Source: Pseudoalteromonas ulvae UL12 (GTDB taxonomy: Bacteria; Pseudomonadota; Gammaproteobacteria; Enterobacterales; Alteromonadaceae). Taken from it: DNA of 64,000 nucleotides. The DNA is taken from the NCBI RefSeq assembly GCF_014925405.1, contig NZ_AQHJ01000026.1, forward strand, positions 1 through 64,000, in the 5' to 3' direction. This document shows, in pieces, positions 44,731 to 55,594 of the stretch (positions within the stretch are counted from its first letter, which is position 1; each line of letters begins with the position of its first letter). The notes under the pieces were generated by a model. That model was given only the letters and a program-made list of their open reading frames with translations. It searched no databases and was not told the DNA's origin. Position numbers and translations under genes: made by a program.

Positions 44731-47229
44731 TCAAGCAGACTTCTTATAGCGTTGTAGCCATTGGCAATAATCAACAAAGGGAAGCGGTTTGGAATAGTGA
44801 TAACCTTGCGCAATTTCACAACCAAATTGCCGCAATATCTTAGCAATCTGTTCACTTTCGACTCCCTCTGCAACAACGTATGCATCTAGGTTGCTGGCCA
44901 TTTCAATGGTGGTCTTACAAATGGTTTGATCGCGCTTGTTGTGCTCTAAATTCATTACAAACTGTTTATCAATTTTAATTTCATGAAAACCCAGTTGGCT
45001 TAAATACGCCAATGACGAATAACCCGTTCCATAATCATCAATCGCGACTTTGATCCCCATTTCTTTAAAATCATCGAGTATATTTTTCGCTTTTACAGAA
45101 TCCCCCACGGTCGCTGACTCAGTGAGTTCGATTACCACTAAAGAAGGTTTAATATTAAGTTCGGTGAGCAAAGTGAGAAGCTGCACTGGCAGTTCTCGCT
45201 TATTTAAATCGCGAGCTGAAATATTGATGGATATTTTATGATTTGGGAACATAGTAAGAATGTTTTTCTGATGGAGCAGTGCTTGCTCAACGACCCACTC
45301 AGTTATCTCATTAATAATCCCCGCTGATTCAGCAACAGGAATAAACTCTTCAGGGGAGACAAACCCCAGCTCAGGATGATCCCAGCGTAACAAAGCTTCA
45401 CTGCCGTATATACTGTTTGTTCTAAGGTCGATCTGAGGTTGATGGTATAAATAAAACTCATTATTTTCAATTGCTTGATGTAAATCAGCTGCTAACTTTA
45501 GGCGTTTTTTCATGATATTATCAGTATCATTTCGATAAAGGTGCCAATGATCGGCTTCATTCGCTGCAAGTTGCAGTGACTGCAAAGCTCGTTGGATCAA
45601 CAACTCCACAGATTCAGCATGTTCAGGGTAACGGGCAATCCCGATATCCACTTGGCCAACTAAGTAAGTACCGTCTAAGTACACCCCTTGCTCTAATGAC
45701 CCTTTAATATTTGACACATATTGTTCAATTAACTCTGATGTGACGTCTGAATTAATCACTACCGCAAACGTATCATCGTTAAAGCGGCAAATATAAACAG
45801 GGATCCCCAATTCTCGCTGTTCAAAAACCAACATACTCAACCCATCCAGCCTGGTATTGAGCTGAAAGCTAAGCTCTGTAATGTATTCGTTCGCATGTAA
45901 AATGCCAAAATTAGCACGAGTATCGGCATACGTATCTGGTTTAAAAAACACTAACGTATGCGCTTTTGATAAATTGTGTAACTGACTTAACGCGCGACTC
46001 AGCACCACGTGATTGGGTAATCCACAAATAGGATCGTGAGTTGTTAAATATTTTTGCTTTTCTTCTTTTGCTCGGTAACGCTCAGCATGAGCAATCGTAA
46101 CTAATGTCACTTGAACAATGAGCCCAACCATAAACGAACTGATGACTAGGTGCGAATAGCTCAATACCCCAAAGTAACTTAAAGGAACAACAATGGCCGT
46201 AATATAGATGGGTAACCAACTGAGCAAATACGTTCTGATCCAACGCTCTGTACTTCGAAGGTGCGGAAATAAAATAGCACTCATGACTAGGTAAAACAGG
46301 ACTTGATAAACAAATACCACATAATTTAATAATGTTTCATCAATAAAAAAACTCAGCAACACCGAGATCAAACACAAGCCACAATACTGCAAACCCAGTT
46401 TATAGATTCGTTTGTTGGTTTTCTTCACATTTAAAAAACGCAGAGCAAATTGAATGGCAAACGTGGCCATTAATAATTTAAACAGTACATCATGACCTAT
46501 GACCATTTCGACCAACAAACTCGGTAACAAATAATGGATAAATCCATGACTTAACGCCGTAGTCATTAACCCACTGATAATAAAACCATTGTAATAAAGA
46601 AAGCTGGTGTTTGAGGTATTAAAAAATAGCGAAATATTATAGAGAAACATTAACGCTAAAATGCCAACAAACGCGCCCCAAAAAGCAAACTCAAAGTTGA
46701 TTAAGTGCTCAAATTCATCTGGGGTATGCAAAAAAATAGGTGTATGAGGCAACCCATTGCTCAAAACTTTAATAAATACAGTCGCACTCGCATTACTGGC
46801 AATCTGGCCTTTAAAGTGTGGAAATACATTGAGCAACTTAGGTTCGATACTTCTTCGGCTGCCGATAAAACGAGTCTGTGCCACAGCCCCATTTTCAACT
46901 AAATAAAAGTCGATGTAATCAAGAGTTGGATTATCTAGATGCAAAACAAAAGGTTGCGGGGTATTTAATCGATTTGTCAGTTTTATTTTAAGCCAAAGAG
47001 TACGTTCAGGTAGAACTAGCGCGATGGATTCATGCACTTGAAACGCTAAAGAGTCCACCGAAAGTAATACACTATCAATGGTCAATTCATTACGTGGATC
47101 ATAAAGCGCTTCTACATCATAGTTTATGAGTGATCCTTGTGATCCGGTAATTTCTATAGCTGCGCATACATGAGTGTAAAACATCAATAGAATTATGAAG
47201 AGGGCGCTATATCTTCCCTGAAAACTCAT
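44731..47229 (-). CDS. 7TMR-DISM receptor with degenerate GGDEF and intact EAL
   Basis: 832 residues. A signal peptide (about 1-24) is followed by a 7TMR-DISMED2 periplasmic domain (about 50-165, ERTLWLKIKLTNRLNTPQPF), seven membrane helices (about 175-375), GGDEF (about 395-545) and EAL (about 565-820). GGDEF reads FNDDTF, so it is unlikely to make c-di-GMP. EAL has EALLRW, NISARDL, IELTES, AIDDYGTGYSS and AEGVES, so it is predicted to be a working phosphodiesterase. DISMED2 domains bind carbohydrates or related ligands. It follows dcd after a strong terminator, so it has its own promoter, and is convergent with the HEWWH gene. Confidence 0.92.
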   Translation of the reverse strand: MSFQGRYSALFIILLMFYTHVCAAIEITGSQGSLINYDVEALYDPRNELTIDSVLLSVDSLAFQVHESIALVLPERTLWLKIKLTNRLNTPQPFVLHLDNPTLDYIDFYLVENGAVAQTRFIGSRRSIEPKLLNVFPHFKGQIASNASATVFIKVLSNGLPHTPIFLHTPDEFEHLINFEFAFWGAFVGILALMFLYNISLFFNTSNTSFLYYNGFIISGLMTTALSHGFIHYLLPSLLVEMVIGHDVLFKLLMATFAIQFALRFLNVKKTNKRIYKLGLQYCGLCLISVLLSFFIDETLLNYVVFVYQVLFYLVMSAILFPHLRSTERWIRTYLLSWLPIYITAIVVPLSYFGVLSYSHLVISSFMVGLIVQVTLVTIAHAERYRAKEEKQKYLTTHDPICGLPNHVVLSRALSQLHNLSKAHTLVFFKPDTYADTRANFGILHANEYITELSFQLNTRLDGLSMLVFEQRELGIPVYICRFNDDTFAVVINSDVTSELIEQYVSNIKGSLEQGVYLDGTYLVGQVDIGIARYPEHAESVELLIQRALQSLQLAANEADHWHLYRNDTDNIMKKRLKLAADLHQAIENNEFYLYHQPQIDLRTNSIYGSEALLRWDHPELGFVSPEEFIPVAESAGIINEITEWVVEQALLHQKNILTMFPNHKISINISARDLNKRELPVQLLTLLTELNIKPSLVVIELTESATVGDSVKAKNILDDFKEMGIKVAIDDYGTGYSSLAYLSQLGFHEIKIDKQFVMNLEHNKRDQTICKTTIEMASNLDAYVVAEGVESEQIAKILRQFGCEIAQGYHYSKPLPFVDYCQWLQRYKKSA

Positions 47230-47347
47230 TCTTTTCTCCGCATCCTAAGAACAAATTAAAGTATGGGTGAAAAAGTGTAAAAAGCTACATTACTCGGGAC
47301 AAGATTTGTGAGATTCTGTGAAGATAAGTTAATTTTTATAGAGCTCT

Positions 47348-47383
47348 ATACATAAAAAGCACCTTGTGGTGCTTTTTATGTAT
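47348..47383. terminator. strong bidirectional terminator after dcd
   Basis: ATACATAAAAAGCACC (47348-47363), loop TTGT, GGTGCTTTTTATGTAT (47368-47383), a perfect 16-bp stem with A and T runs on either arm. It lies 20 bp after dcd on its strand and ends that operon. Confidence 0.88.
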
Positions 47384-47403
47384 GTTCAAAACTGGCAACA
47401 ATA

Positions 47404-47994
47404 TTAGATATCTTTATCATCGCTGATGCGACTGGCCACGGCGCCATCTTGGCCTTTATATTTGGCATCAACACGCACATTGTAAGGGTTTTCAGCAGGG
47501 CCTGACATAGTTTCGAAACTGAGCGCTCCAATTTTCATCAACGGGCGCAGTGCTAACGGCAATTTACCTGAGTTATAAAACTCAAGCACAATATTGCCTG
47601 ACCAACCTGGATCAATTCGATGTGCGGTAACATGCACCATTAAACCAAGACGCGCTAACGAAGAGCGACCGTCTAACCACCCCACAATATCAGCTGGTAA
47701 CGTCACCGACTCATAGGTAATAGCTAATGCTAATTCACCAGGGTGAAGAAAAAATGCATCGTTACCTTGCAAGACAATTTCATCGCTCATGATCGATTCC
47801 ATAGCCACATTAAGCTGCTCTTTTGGGCCACTTAAATCAATGTATGGAGCGGCGTGTTCTTGAAAAACTCTAAATTTATTCCCTAATCGTAAATCAACGG
47901 TCACACCCGAAATCATCTCAGCGGTCGGTGCAGGCGAAATCAAGATTCGCTCATCGGCAATGTATTTTTTTATATCTGTATCTGACAATCTCAT
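47404..47994 (-). CDS. dcd: dCTP deaminase
   Basis: Converts dCTP to dUTP, the main route to dTMP precursors. The 196-residue product (E. coli 193) has [58 protein letters not shown] (catalytic Ser-Arg region) and [15 protein letters not shown] (Glu). It starts 3 bp after mrp ends, so mrp-dcd form one operon. Confidence 0.97.
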   Translation of the reverse strand: MRLSDTDIKKYIADERILISPAPTAEMISGVTVDLRLGNKFRVFQEHAAPYIDLSGPKEQLNVAMESIMSDEIVLQGNDAFFLHPGELALAITYESVTLPADIVGWLDGRSSLARLGLMVHVTAHRIDPGWSGNIVLEFYNSGKLPLALRPLMKIGALSFETMSGPAENPYNVRVDAKYKGQDGAVASRISDDKDI

Positions 47995-47997
47995 GAA

Positions 47998-49077
47998 TTA
48001 ATCATCCGTTATGATAATTTCAAGCTGACTTTGCGTCGCATCTTGATAATAAAGCTGACTCGCCATTAATCTCGCAGCTTGTGCATATTGTTGACTAATA
48101 GCGCTATTTTTTTCAAAACTAATACTTTTACCCTCTTCACTCGCTTCTCGAATCGCTAATTGCAATGGAATTTGAGCTAATAACGGGACACCGTATCGAT
48201 GTGCTAATTCCTTTCCACCATCATGACCAAATACATGACTGGTTTGCCCGCAGTGACCACACACAAATGCACTCATATTTTCAATCATGCCAATAATAGG
48301 CACTTTCACCTTTTCAAACATGGCAATCCCTTTTTGCGCATCTGCAAGGGCTAAATCTTGGGGAGTGGTGACGATCAACGCGCCACTTGCTGGCACTTTT
48401 TGGCTCATTGTCAATTGTATATCACCGGTACCAGGTGGCATGTCGACAACTAAATAATCTAACTCCCCCCAATCCGTTTCAGATAACAATTGATTCAAGG
48501 CTTGAGAAGCCATTGGTCCTCGCCATACCATCGCCTGCTCGTTTGGCACTAGAAACCCAATTGATTGAGTTTTGATCCCATGAGCGATAAAAGGCAATAA
48601 TGTGTGTTCATCTTTTGCCTGCGGTTGAGCACCTTCCAACCCCATTAACATCGGGATAGATGGGCCATAAATATCCGCATCTAATATGCCAACCTGAGCA
48701 CCCTCTAATTGCAGCGCAGCGGCAATATTAACGGCAGTGGTCGACTTGCCCACCCCACCTTTTCCTGAAGCCACCAAAATAATGTGTTTAATGGCAGCAA
48801 AACGCGGGGCTGTTTGAATACGACACACCAGTGTCAGATTAATTTCACAGGCAAGTTGCTTTGATAAAAACTCTCTAATTGCCGCCGTTTCACCTGATGC
48901 AGCGAACTCAGTTTCAAGGGTTAATGTTAAGCCGTCTTTTTGCCACTGCGATACTGATATTGTGGCACATTGACTTAAGCCAACAGGAAACGCCATTGAG
49001 CGATACCGCTCGAGGGAATCGAGTAACTGTTGATTACGTTTTTTATCGCGATTAAAAAGTGATTTTAAAGCAAACAT
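47998..49077 (-). CDS. mrp: iron-sulfur cluster carrier protein Mrp/ApbC
   Basis: A P-loop scaffold ATPase that transfers Fe-S clusters. The 359-residue product has an N-terminal MIP18-like domain, the deviant Walker A VASGKGGVGKSTTAVNIA, DADIYGPSIPMLMG, DMPPGTGDIQLTM and the metal-binding Cys pair VCGHCGQTSHVFG. It is the first gene of mrp-dcd and is divergent from metG, the usual arrangement in gammaproteobacteria. Confidence 0.96.
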   Translation of the reverse strand: MFALKSLFNRDKKRNQQLLDSLERYRSMAFPVGLSQCATISVSQWQKDGLTLTLETEFAASGETAAIREFLSKQLACEINLTLVCRIQTAPRFAAIKHIILVASGKGGVGKSTTAVNIAAALQLEGAQVGILDADIYGPSIPMLMGLEGAQPQAKDEHTLLPFIAHGIKTQSIGFLVPNEQAMVWRGPMASQALNQLLSETDWGELDYLVVDMPPGTGDIQLTMSQKVPASGALIVTTPQDLALADAQKGIAMFEKVKVPIIGMIENMSAFVCGHCGQTSHVFGHDGGKELAHRYGVPLLAQIPLQLAIREASEEGKSISFEKNSAISQQYAQAARLMASQLYYQDATQSQLEIIITDD

Positions 49078-49274
49078 GATAAGAAATTCAGGTTTCTATA
49101 ATGAAAAATGCTTCGGAATTATGTAACATTCACGCCATTAACACCAGTCAAATCCATCAAATTCGAATGTCGCCCCGGTTTGTTCGGGCAAACTTATTGA
49201 TTATTGATATTAATTAACACAATTAAGCACTATTATTGTCGCAAATAGTAGCTTAGAACACGGTAAATACATTT

Positions 49275-51296
49275 ATGTCACAGAGAAAGATTCTCATTAC
49301 TAGCGCATTACCTTATGCCAATGGTCCAACTCATTTAGGCCATTTATTAGAGTATATTCAAACAGATATTTGGTCGCGTTTTCAAAAATTACGTGGCCAC
49401 GAAGCCTATTATGTCTGTGCCGATGATGCCCATGGCACGCCCATTATGCTCAATGCACAAAAACAAGGGATCACTCCCGAGCAAATGGTCGAAAATGTGA
49501 GTATCGAGCGTCAACGTGACTTTGCTGATTTCAATATCGAGTTTGATAACTACCACAGTACACACTCTGAAGAAAATAAAGTCCTAAGCGAACTTATTTA
49601 CAATCGCCTTAATGATAAAGGCCATATTAAAAAGCGCACCATTTCACAGTTATTCGATCCTGAAAAAGGCATTTTCCTTCCAGATCGTTTTGTTACTGGC
49701 ACTTGCCCAAGCTGTGATGCAATAGACCAAAATGGCGACAGCTGTGATGTATGTGGCGCAACCTATAGCCCAACAGAACTCAAAAATCCACGTTCAGTGA
49801 TGAGTGGCGCAGAGCCTGTATTAAAAGACTCTGAGCATTTTTTCTTTGACTTACCTGCTTTTGAAGACATGTTAAAGTCATGGCTACATTCTGGATCTAT
49901 CCAAAGCGAAATGGCCAATAAACTAGAAGAATGGTTTGCTGATGGCTTACAACAATGGGACATTAGCCGTGATGCCCCTTACTTTGGTTTTGAAATTCCA
50001 AATGCGCCGGGCAAATACTTTTATGTGTGGTTAGATGCACCAATTGGCTACATGGCAAGCTTCAAAAGTTTATGTGATAAAAAAGGCTTAAACTTCGACG
50101 AGTTTTGGTCTAAAGATTCAGATGCTGAGCTGTATCACTTCATCGGTAAAGACATTATTTATTTCCACAGCCTATTTTGGCCTGCCATGCTAGAAGGCGC
50201 CGAATTCCGTAAGCCGACCAATGTGTTTGCTCATGGTTTCGTGACGGTCAATGGCGCTAAAATGTCTAAATCTAAAGGGACATTTATTAAAGCCCGTACT
50301 TATTTAGATCACCTCAACCCGGAATATTTACGCTATTACTTTGCCGCTAAACTCAATTCTGGTATTACCGATCTTGATTTAAACCTTGAAGATTTTGCAC
50401 AACGTGTCAATGCCGATTTAGTGGGTAAAGTGGTCAATATTGCTAGTCGTTGTGCGAGTTTCATTACCAAAAAATTCGATGGCAAGTTAAGCGATACGGT
50501 GATGGATCCTGCGCTTATCAGCGAGTTCCAAAATGCCGCTGAGAGTATTGCTAATCACTTCGAAGGCCGTGACTACAGCCGCGCCATTCGTGAAATTATG
50601 GCACTGGCAGACAAAGCCAATCAGTTCATTGATGCGCAAGCTCCTTGGGTACTAATCAAAGATGAAACCAAGCAAGAGCAAGCACATCAAGTGTGTTCTA
50701 TGGGCTTAAACATGTTCCGCCTATTAATGGTGTACTTAAAACCTGTTTTGCCAAAAATGGCCAGCGACGTTGAAGCATTTTTAAACACTGATCTCGCATG
50801 GGAAAGTGCGCAAACGGTCTTAACCGGTCACAACATCAATAAATTTAAAGCGTTAATGCAACGTGTCGAAATGGATAAAGTGAATGCCATGTTAGATGAT
50901 TCAAAAGAAAGCCTAGTCGCCACTCCAAGCATCGACCCAAATAGCCCATTAGCAAAAGAACCATTAGCTGAAGAAATTGAGTTTGATGATTTTGCCAAAG
51001 TAGATCTACGCGTAGCTAAAATTGCCAAAGCAGAACATGTTGAAGGGGCTGAAAAGCTCTTAAAACTGACTTTAGATTTAGGCGGTGAAACACGCCAAGT
51101 TTTTGCTGGCATCAAATCAGCTTATCGCCCAGAAGATCTCGAAGGAAAGCTCACTGTAATGGTTGCCAACCTTAAGCCTCGCAAAATGCGCTTTGGAATG
51201 TCAGAAGGCATGGTATTAGCGGCAGGCCCTGGTGGAAAAGAGATTTATATCTTAAACCCTGATGATGGTTCACAGCCTGGTATGCGCGTGATGTAA
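49275..51296 (+). CDS. metG: methionyl-tRNA synthetase
   Basis: The 673-residue enzyme (E. coli 677) has the class I HIGH motif THLGHLLEY (His20-His23). It has the zinc-binding knuckle with four Cys ([18 protein letters not shown]), KMSKSKGTF, the anticodon-binding domain and the C-terminal OB-fold tRNA-binding domain from about residue 570 ([14 protein letters not shown]). All catalytic motifs are intact. Divergent from mrp with 197 bp between starts, and followed by a strong terminator. Confidence 0.98.
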   Translation: MSQRKILITSALPYANGPTHLGHLLEYIQTDIWSRFQKLRGHEAYYVCADDAHGTPIMLNAQKQGITPEQMVENVSIERQRDFADFNIEFDNYHSTHSEENKVLSELIYNRLNDKGHIKKRTISQLFDPEKGIFLPDRFVTGTCPSCDAIDQNGDSCDVCGATYSPTELKNPRSVMSGAEPVLKDSEHFFFDLPAFEDMLKSWLHSGSIQSEMANKLEEWFADGLQQWDISRDAPYFGFEIPNAPGKYFYVWLDAPIGYMASFKSLCDKKGLNFDEFWSKDSDAELYHFIGKDIIYFHSLFWPAMLEGAEFRKPTNVFAHGFVTVNGAKMSKSKGTFIKARTYLDHLNPEYLRYYFAAKLNSGITDLDLNLEDFAQRVNADLVGKVVNIASRCASFITKKFDGKLSDTVMDPALISEFQNAAESIANHFEGRDYSRAIREIMALADKANQFIDAQAPWVLIKDETKQEQAHQVCSMGLNMFRLLMVYLKPVLPKMASDVEAFLNTDLAWESAQTVLTGHNINKFKALMQRVEMDKVNAMLDDSKESLVATPSIDPNSPLAKEPLAEEIEFDDFAKVDLRVAKIAKAEHVEGAEKLLKLTLDLGGETRQVFAGIKSAYRPEDLEGKLTVMVANLKPRKMRFGMSEGMVLAAGPGGKEIYILNPDDGSQPGMRVM

Positions 51297-51314
51297 TTCA
51301 TCACACGCATCATG

Positions 51315-51352
51315 AAAAAGACCACTTAGCGATTGCAAGTGGTCTTTTTTTT
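51315..51352. terminator. bidirectional terminator between metG and the amidohydrolase gene
   Basis: AAAAAGACCACTT (51315-51327), 9-nt loop, AAGTGGTCTTTTT (51337-51349), then more T. It serves two convergent genes and overlaps the last codon of the minus-strand gene by two bases. Confidence 0.92.
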
Positions 51353-54300
51353 AGCGCTCGAAATACAGAGGTTCGCGCGGTTTGCCATCGACTTGCTGCA
51401 TCGTTTGTGCATCAAACAGCTGGCCATTGATCATGGTATAGGTGACTCGATCAGTGACTCGAATATCTGCAATCGGATCGCCATCAATGACAATTAAGTC
51501 AGCCAGCTTACCCGCTTTAATCGAACCTATGTGTTCATCCAAACCAAGGTAATAAGCAGGGTCAAGCGTTGCCGCACGGATCGCTTCAAGTGAACTCATG
51601 CCACCTTGAGCAAACATCCACATTTCCCAGTGAGCCGCTAAGCCTTCTCGCTGACCATGGGCTCCCAAGTTCACTTTTACGCCTAAATCTTGCAGTTGCG
51701 CAGCCACTTTCGCATTATTAAAGTGATTGTAATGGTGATCTGGCGCTTTTGTACGGCGCATAGAACGCGGTAAAAGCTGGTTTTTAGGCACAAATTTCGA
51801 CAAACGAGGATGATTCCAAACATCGGTTTTGTCATACCAGTAGTTTTCACCCCAAATGCCGCCATACGCCACTCCGAGCGTTGGGGTATAGCCGACATCG
51901 GTTTGTGACCATAACTGTTTAATATCATCATAAACATGCTCAACAGGAATAGAATGCTCGATGCCTGTGTGACCATCGACAACCATAGTTAAGTTATGTT
52001 GCAGTAACGATCCCCCTTCTGGCACAACCATCATGCCCAACTCTCGACCGGCTTCAATCACTTGTTGACGTTGATTTCGACGCGGCTGATTGTACGATTT
52101 CACCGTAAATGCACCTACTTTTTGTAAGCGCTCTAAGTGGAATTTGGCATCTTCTAGGGAATCAACATGGGAAGTGTAACCTGGGCCGTTGGCTCCATAC
52201 AAAATAGTCCCCGTCGAGAAAATTCTTGGGCCGACGATTTTGCCCGCCTTTTGCATTTCACTGGCAGCAAAAATTTCTGTGGTGTCGTTAGAAGGATCAT
52301 GAATGGTGGTCACCCCCAGCGCGAGACCCGCTAGGTTTTTCCAGTTTTGCTGTGGAATAATTTCATGGCTGCCTTGCGCGCCATGTGCGTGCGCATCCAC
52401 CAGCCCCGGCATAATTGTTTTACCGGTCACATCAATAATTTTAGCTCCCTTTGGAATGATTATCTCAGCCAAAGTACCAACAGCTTTAATATGTTTTCCA
52501 TCCGTTAAGACCACCCCATTTTCAATCACCGAATCGCCTTGCATGGTGATGATTTTCGCCCCAGTGAGCGCAATCATGCCTTGAGGCTGTGCCATTTTGG
52601 CTTTAAAACCTATGTTTGTGCCATCGGCCACTTTAACGATTTTATCTTTAGTAGATATACCAAATACACCTGATAAATCAGCATGATATAACTCAGGCCC
52701 TAATGACCAATATAAAGAATCAGCCCCCATGCTCCAGCTAATATTCTCACCAGCTCGAACCGATAATTGCTCAAGCGGAAACTGCTTATCTTTGGGCCCG
52801 ATATTGATGGTTTTACCATTATTGATAAACGGCGTCACAAATACTTTAAAACGCTCAGCAAACGCTAAATAACGGCTATCAGGTGAAATTTTAAATTCAG
52901 TCGCAAGCTCTGATTCATACAATTTTTGTGCTTTTTTCGTGGCAAGGTTTATCACCGAGAAACTGGGTTTGCTGCCTATTCCTGTTACGTAGATATGTTG
53001 GTTATCAGCGCCAAACTGTGGCTGATAACCGTCTTTATAAATAAAAGAAGCCTCCCCACCTTTCACTGGCACTTGATAAATACCCGGCTCTACCGACCAA
53101 TCGGGATCAAGAATTGACCCACCACGCACTTTACGAAATACAAGGGTGTCCCCATCAGGGCTAAACACAGGCTCAATAAATTTGCCTTTTTCTTTTAAAA
53201 TTGATTTGCCTGTACCTGTGCGGGCAGATACCACATACAATTGACTTTGCTCATCATCTTGCCAATTGATAAACGCGATTGATTTACCATCACGGGAGAA
53301 GGTTGGGTAATATTGAAATCCGTCGGCTTTTTTGGTCAAAGGTTTGATTTTATTTGAGGCTAAATCTCGGATATAAATCCGGCCCATCGCTTCAAATAGC
53401 GCTTTTTCACCATCAGGCGAAATTTGCACATTGCGCAGCATTTTGACATCAAACTCATCGCTGTCGATATTTTGCTTAAAGCGCAGCGCGGTTTGCATTT
53501 TCTTGGTTGTCTCGACCTTAAATGGGATGTTGGTTACCTGTTTACTGGCCACGTCTAGCTGATGAATTTTCCCGCCAGCCCAAAAAACAATCCCCTTATT
53601 ATCGGGTGTCCATGCCATGGTTGGATACACACCGTGAATAGCCCATGTTTCTTGCATATCACGCTCCATATTGCCATACAGCTTAGTATGTTGACCGGAG
53701 GCGAAATCATACAAATACAGACTCGATTGAAAATCATCTCGCTTAATGTAAGCCAGCGTTTTTCCATCGGGTGATGGCGTTGGACGAATCGCGCCGCCCA
53801 TCCCTGAAATAAGGGTGTCTATTTCGCCCGACTGACGGTCAAAACGCTTAATCTTATAAATGCCATTAACAGAATCTTTTGAGTAATGGAATGTTTTACC
53901 CGGCGTCGCATCATGTGAAAAATACACATAACGGCCATCAGGAGAAAATGCCGGCTCCCCTAAATCTTTTTGATCGTTATCACGCTTAGTCAGTTGAACG
54001 CCATTGCCACCAGCTTTGTGATAAAGCCACACTTCACCAGCCCCCAAAGAGCGACTTGCAGTAAAATGTTTACGGGCAATAATGAAATCGCCATCAGGGC
54101 TCCACGAGGGGCTATTTAATAAACGAAACGTTTCATTGGTGACCGCTTTTGCATTTTGACCATCTCGATCCATTATCCAAATATTGTCACCGCCATCTGC
54201 ATCAGAGGTGAAAGCAATGTGCTGTCCGTCTGGACTAAAACGCGGTTGCATTTGCCATGAAATATCAGCAGTTAATTGCGTTGCTTTGCCACCGGCGATA

Positions 54301-54539
54301 GGCATAGTGTAGATATCCCCCAATAAATCAAACACCAGTGTTTGTCCATCTGGGCTGATATCTAGATTCATCCACGTGCCTTCTTCTACGGCAATATTTG
54401 CATTGAAGAATTGACCTTGTGGTGCATCGACTTGCCAACTGGCTGGGGTCTCTTTTTTGGTTGTATCATTTGCGAAGATCGGGGTACTAACACTGACCGC
54501 GACTGCAAGAGCAAGACTCGAATAACGCATCTTTTTCAT
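51351..54539 (-). CDS. exported TolB-propeller/amidohydrolase fusion protein
   Basis: I place the start at ATG 54539 (1062 residues), which opens a signal peptide (KKMRYSSLALAVAVSVSTP, cleaved near IFA-ND) and has GGA 7 bp upstream. A start at 54605 would bury it. Residues about 40-640 hold repeated TolB-type beta-propeller motifs (SPDGQTLVFD, FSPDGQHIAFTSDADGGDNI, FSPDGRYVYFS). The amidohydrolase begins around residue 665: TIMPGLVDAHAHGAQ gives the metal-binding His-x-His, and GHTGIEHSIP and NLGAHGQREGLAAHW supply more His. The C-terminal GSIKAGKLADLIVIDGDP is typical. It is a periplasmic hydrolase of unknown substrate, known in many Alteromonadales. Confidence 0.88.
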   Translation of the reverse strand: MKKMRYSSLALAVAVSVSTPIFANDTTKKETPASWQVDAPQGQFFNANIAVEEGTWMNLDISPDGQTLVFDLLGDIYTMPIAGGKATQLTADISWQMQPRFSPDGQHIAFTSDADGGDNIWIMDRDGQNAKAVTNETFRLLNSPSWSPDGDFIIARKHFTASRSLGAGEVWLYHKAGGNGVQLTKRDNDQKDLGEPAFSPDGRYVYFSHDATPGKTFHYSKDSVNGIYKIKRFDRQSGEIDTLISGMGGAIRPTPSPDGKTLAYIKRDDFQSSLYLYDFASGQHTKLYGNMERDMQETWAIHGVYPTMAWTPDNKGIVFWAGGKIHQLDVASKQVTNIPFKVETTKKMQTALRFKQNIDSDEFDVKMLRNVQISPDGEKALFEAMGRIYIRDLASNKIKPLTKKADGFQYYPTFSRDGKSIAFINWQDDEQSQLYVVSARTGTGKSILKEKGKFIEPVFSPDGDTLVFRKVRGGSILDPDWSVEPGIYQVPVKGGEASFIYKDGYQPQFGADNQHIYVTGIGSKPSFSVINLATKKAQKLYESELATEFKISPDSRYLAFAERFKVFVTPFINNGKTINIGPKDKQFPLEQLSVRAGENISWSMGADSLYWSLGPELYHADLSGVFGISTKDKIVKVADGTNIGFKAKMAQPQGMIALTGAKIITMQGDSVIENGVVLTDGKHIKAVGTLAEIIIPKGAKIIDVTGKTIMPGLVDAHAHGAQGSHEIIPQQNWKNLAGLALGVTTIHDPSNDTTEIFAASEMQKAGKIVGPRIFSTGTILYGANGPGYTSHVDSLEDAKFHLERLQKVGAFTVKSYNQPRRNQRQQVIEAGRELGMMVVPEGGSLLQHNLTMVVDGHTGIEHSIPVEHVYDDIKQLWSQTDVGYTPTLGVAYGGIWGENYWYDKTDVWNHPRLSKFVPKNQLLPRSMRRTKAPDHHYNHFNNAKVAAQLQDLGVKVNLGAHGQREGLAAHWEMWMFAQGGMSSLEAIRAATLDPAYYLGLDEHIGSIKAGKLADLIVIDGDPIADIRVTDRVTYTMINGQLFDAQTMQQVDGKPREPLYFER

Positions 54540-54644
54540 GGTGTTGTTCCAACTTATTGTGATTATGTTGTTGTTCTCAATTGATTTGACCAGACTCTGC
54601 GCCATGCTCCTAGACTTATGTGTTCAAATCACACAATTTATCGA

Positions 54645-55469
54645 TTAATGCCAATTTTTCGGATCAAATTGATAGTAGTCACACAAAAGTTGATATAACT
54701 CGCTATCAAATTGGCGCAGCTCATAGGGTTTTTCGATAAATGTTTCGGTTACTACAGCAAAAAACTCCGCTTCATTTGTTGCGCCATAACTATGGATTGC
54801 ATGGGGCATTTGATAAGCAACACTGGCTTTTAGATTGGTAAACGCACGACTAAACACCCGAGACCAATTTGCATAGGCCTGTTTATTCGCCAAAAGAGGC
54901 GTGCCGGAAGTTTTTCCTGTTTCTTGGTCAAGTTGATGGGCAAATTCATGAAACACTAAATTATGGCCATCACCTGGTAAACGATTCCCCTCAAGTACAT
55001 CATGCCAAGACAGCACCACTGTGCCCCCAGGCCAAGATTCACCTTGGCGGATCACTTGGTGAAAGCTCACCAGCCCGGCACTGTCTCTGGCTTCTTGTCC
55101 TGCATAATAAGCGCTCGGGTATAATAAGATTTGTTTAACGTTACGAAAAATAGGCCATGGTTTTTCAAGTACCAACAAACAGGCATCGGCAGCAATCACC
55201 CATTTCATCGCATCATTGACCACTAAACCATCTCGACCTAAAAAACTGATATTGTCCAAAAACCAAATGATGTGTTTGGCTAGCTTTTCTTGCTGATCAT
55301 CCGTTAAACGGTTGTAAATCGGCATCACATTACTGATCACTTGCTTTTGCTGAGGACTGAGTTGCTGTGATTGATATTTACGCTGCCAATAATGGCGGCG
55401 AATCACATCCCACTGCCAAAATATCGCGACAAAGCAGATTAACATCACCACCAAAAAATAATTTATCAT
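54645..55469 (-). CDS. mtfA: MtfA-family zinc peptidase (M90)
   Basis: I prefer ATG 55469 (274 residues). The longer start at 55499 would add ten residues before the membrane anchor. The N-terminus is a single hydrophobic helix (INYFLVVMLICFVAIFWQW). Then come LYPSAYYAGQEARDSAGLVS, the HExxH motif in LVFHEFAHQLDQETG, and NEAEFFAVVTETFIEKP (third ligand). This matches E. coli MtfA, which acts on the glucose-PTS repressor Mlc. No mlc is seen here. The anchor is not present in E. coli MtfA. Confidence 0.9.
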   Translation of the reverse strand: MINYFLVVMLICFVAIFWQWDVIRRHYWQRKYQSQQLSPQQKQVISNVMPIYNRLTDDQQEKLAKHIIWFLDNISFLGRDGLVVNDAMKWVIAADACLLVLEKPWPIFRNVKQILLYPSAYYAGQEARDSAGLVSFHQVIRQGESWPGGTVVLSWHDVLEGNRLPGDGHNLVFHEFAHQLDQETGKTSGTPLLANKQAYANWSRVFSRAFTNLKASVAYQMPHAIHSYGATNEAEFFAVVTETFIEKPYELRQFDSELYQLLCDYYQFDPKNWH

Positions 55470-55594
55470 ATGAATTCTCTTGTTTTGATATACAAGCAAT
55501 GGGACTGTCCGCTAATAAAATCAAGTCAAGCACACCACTCCAGGTAGATTTCGGTTAAAATGGTGCTGATTTTGCCGCATTTATAGAAGCGATT

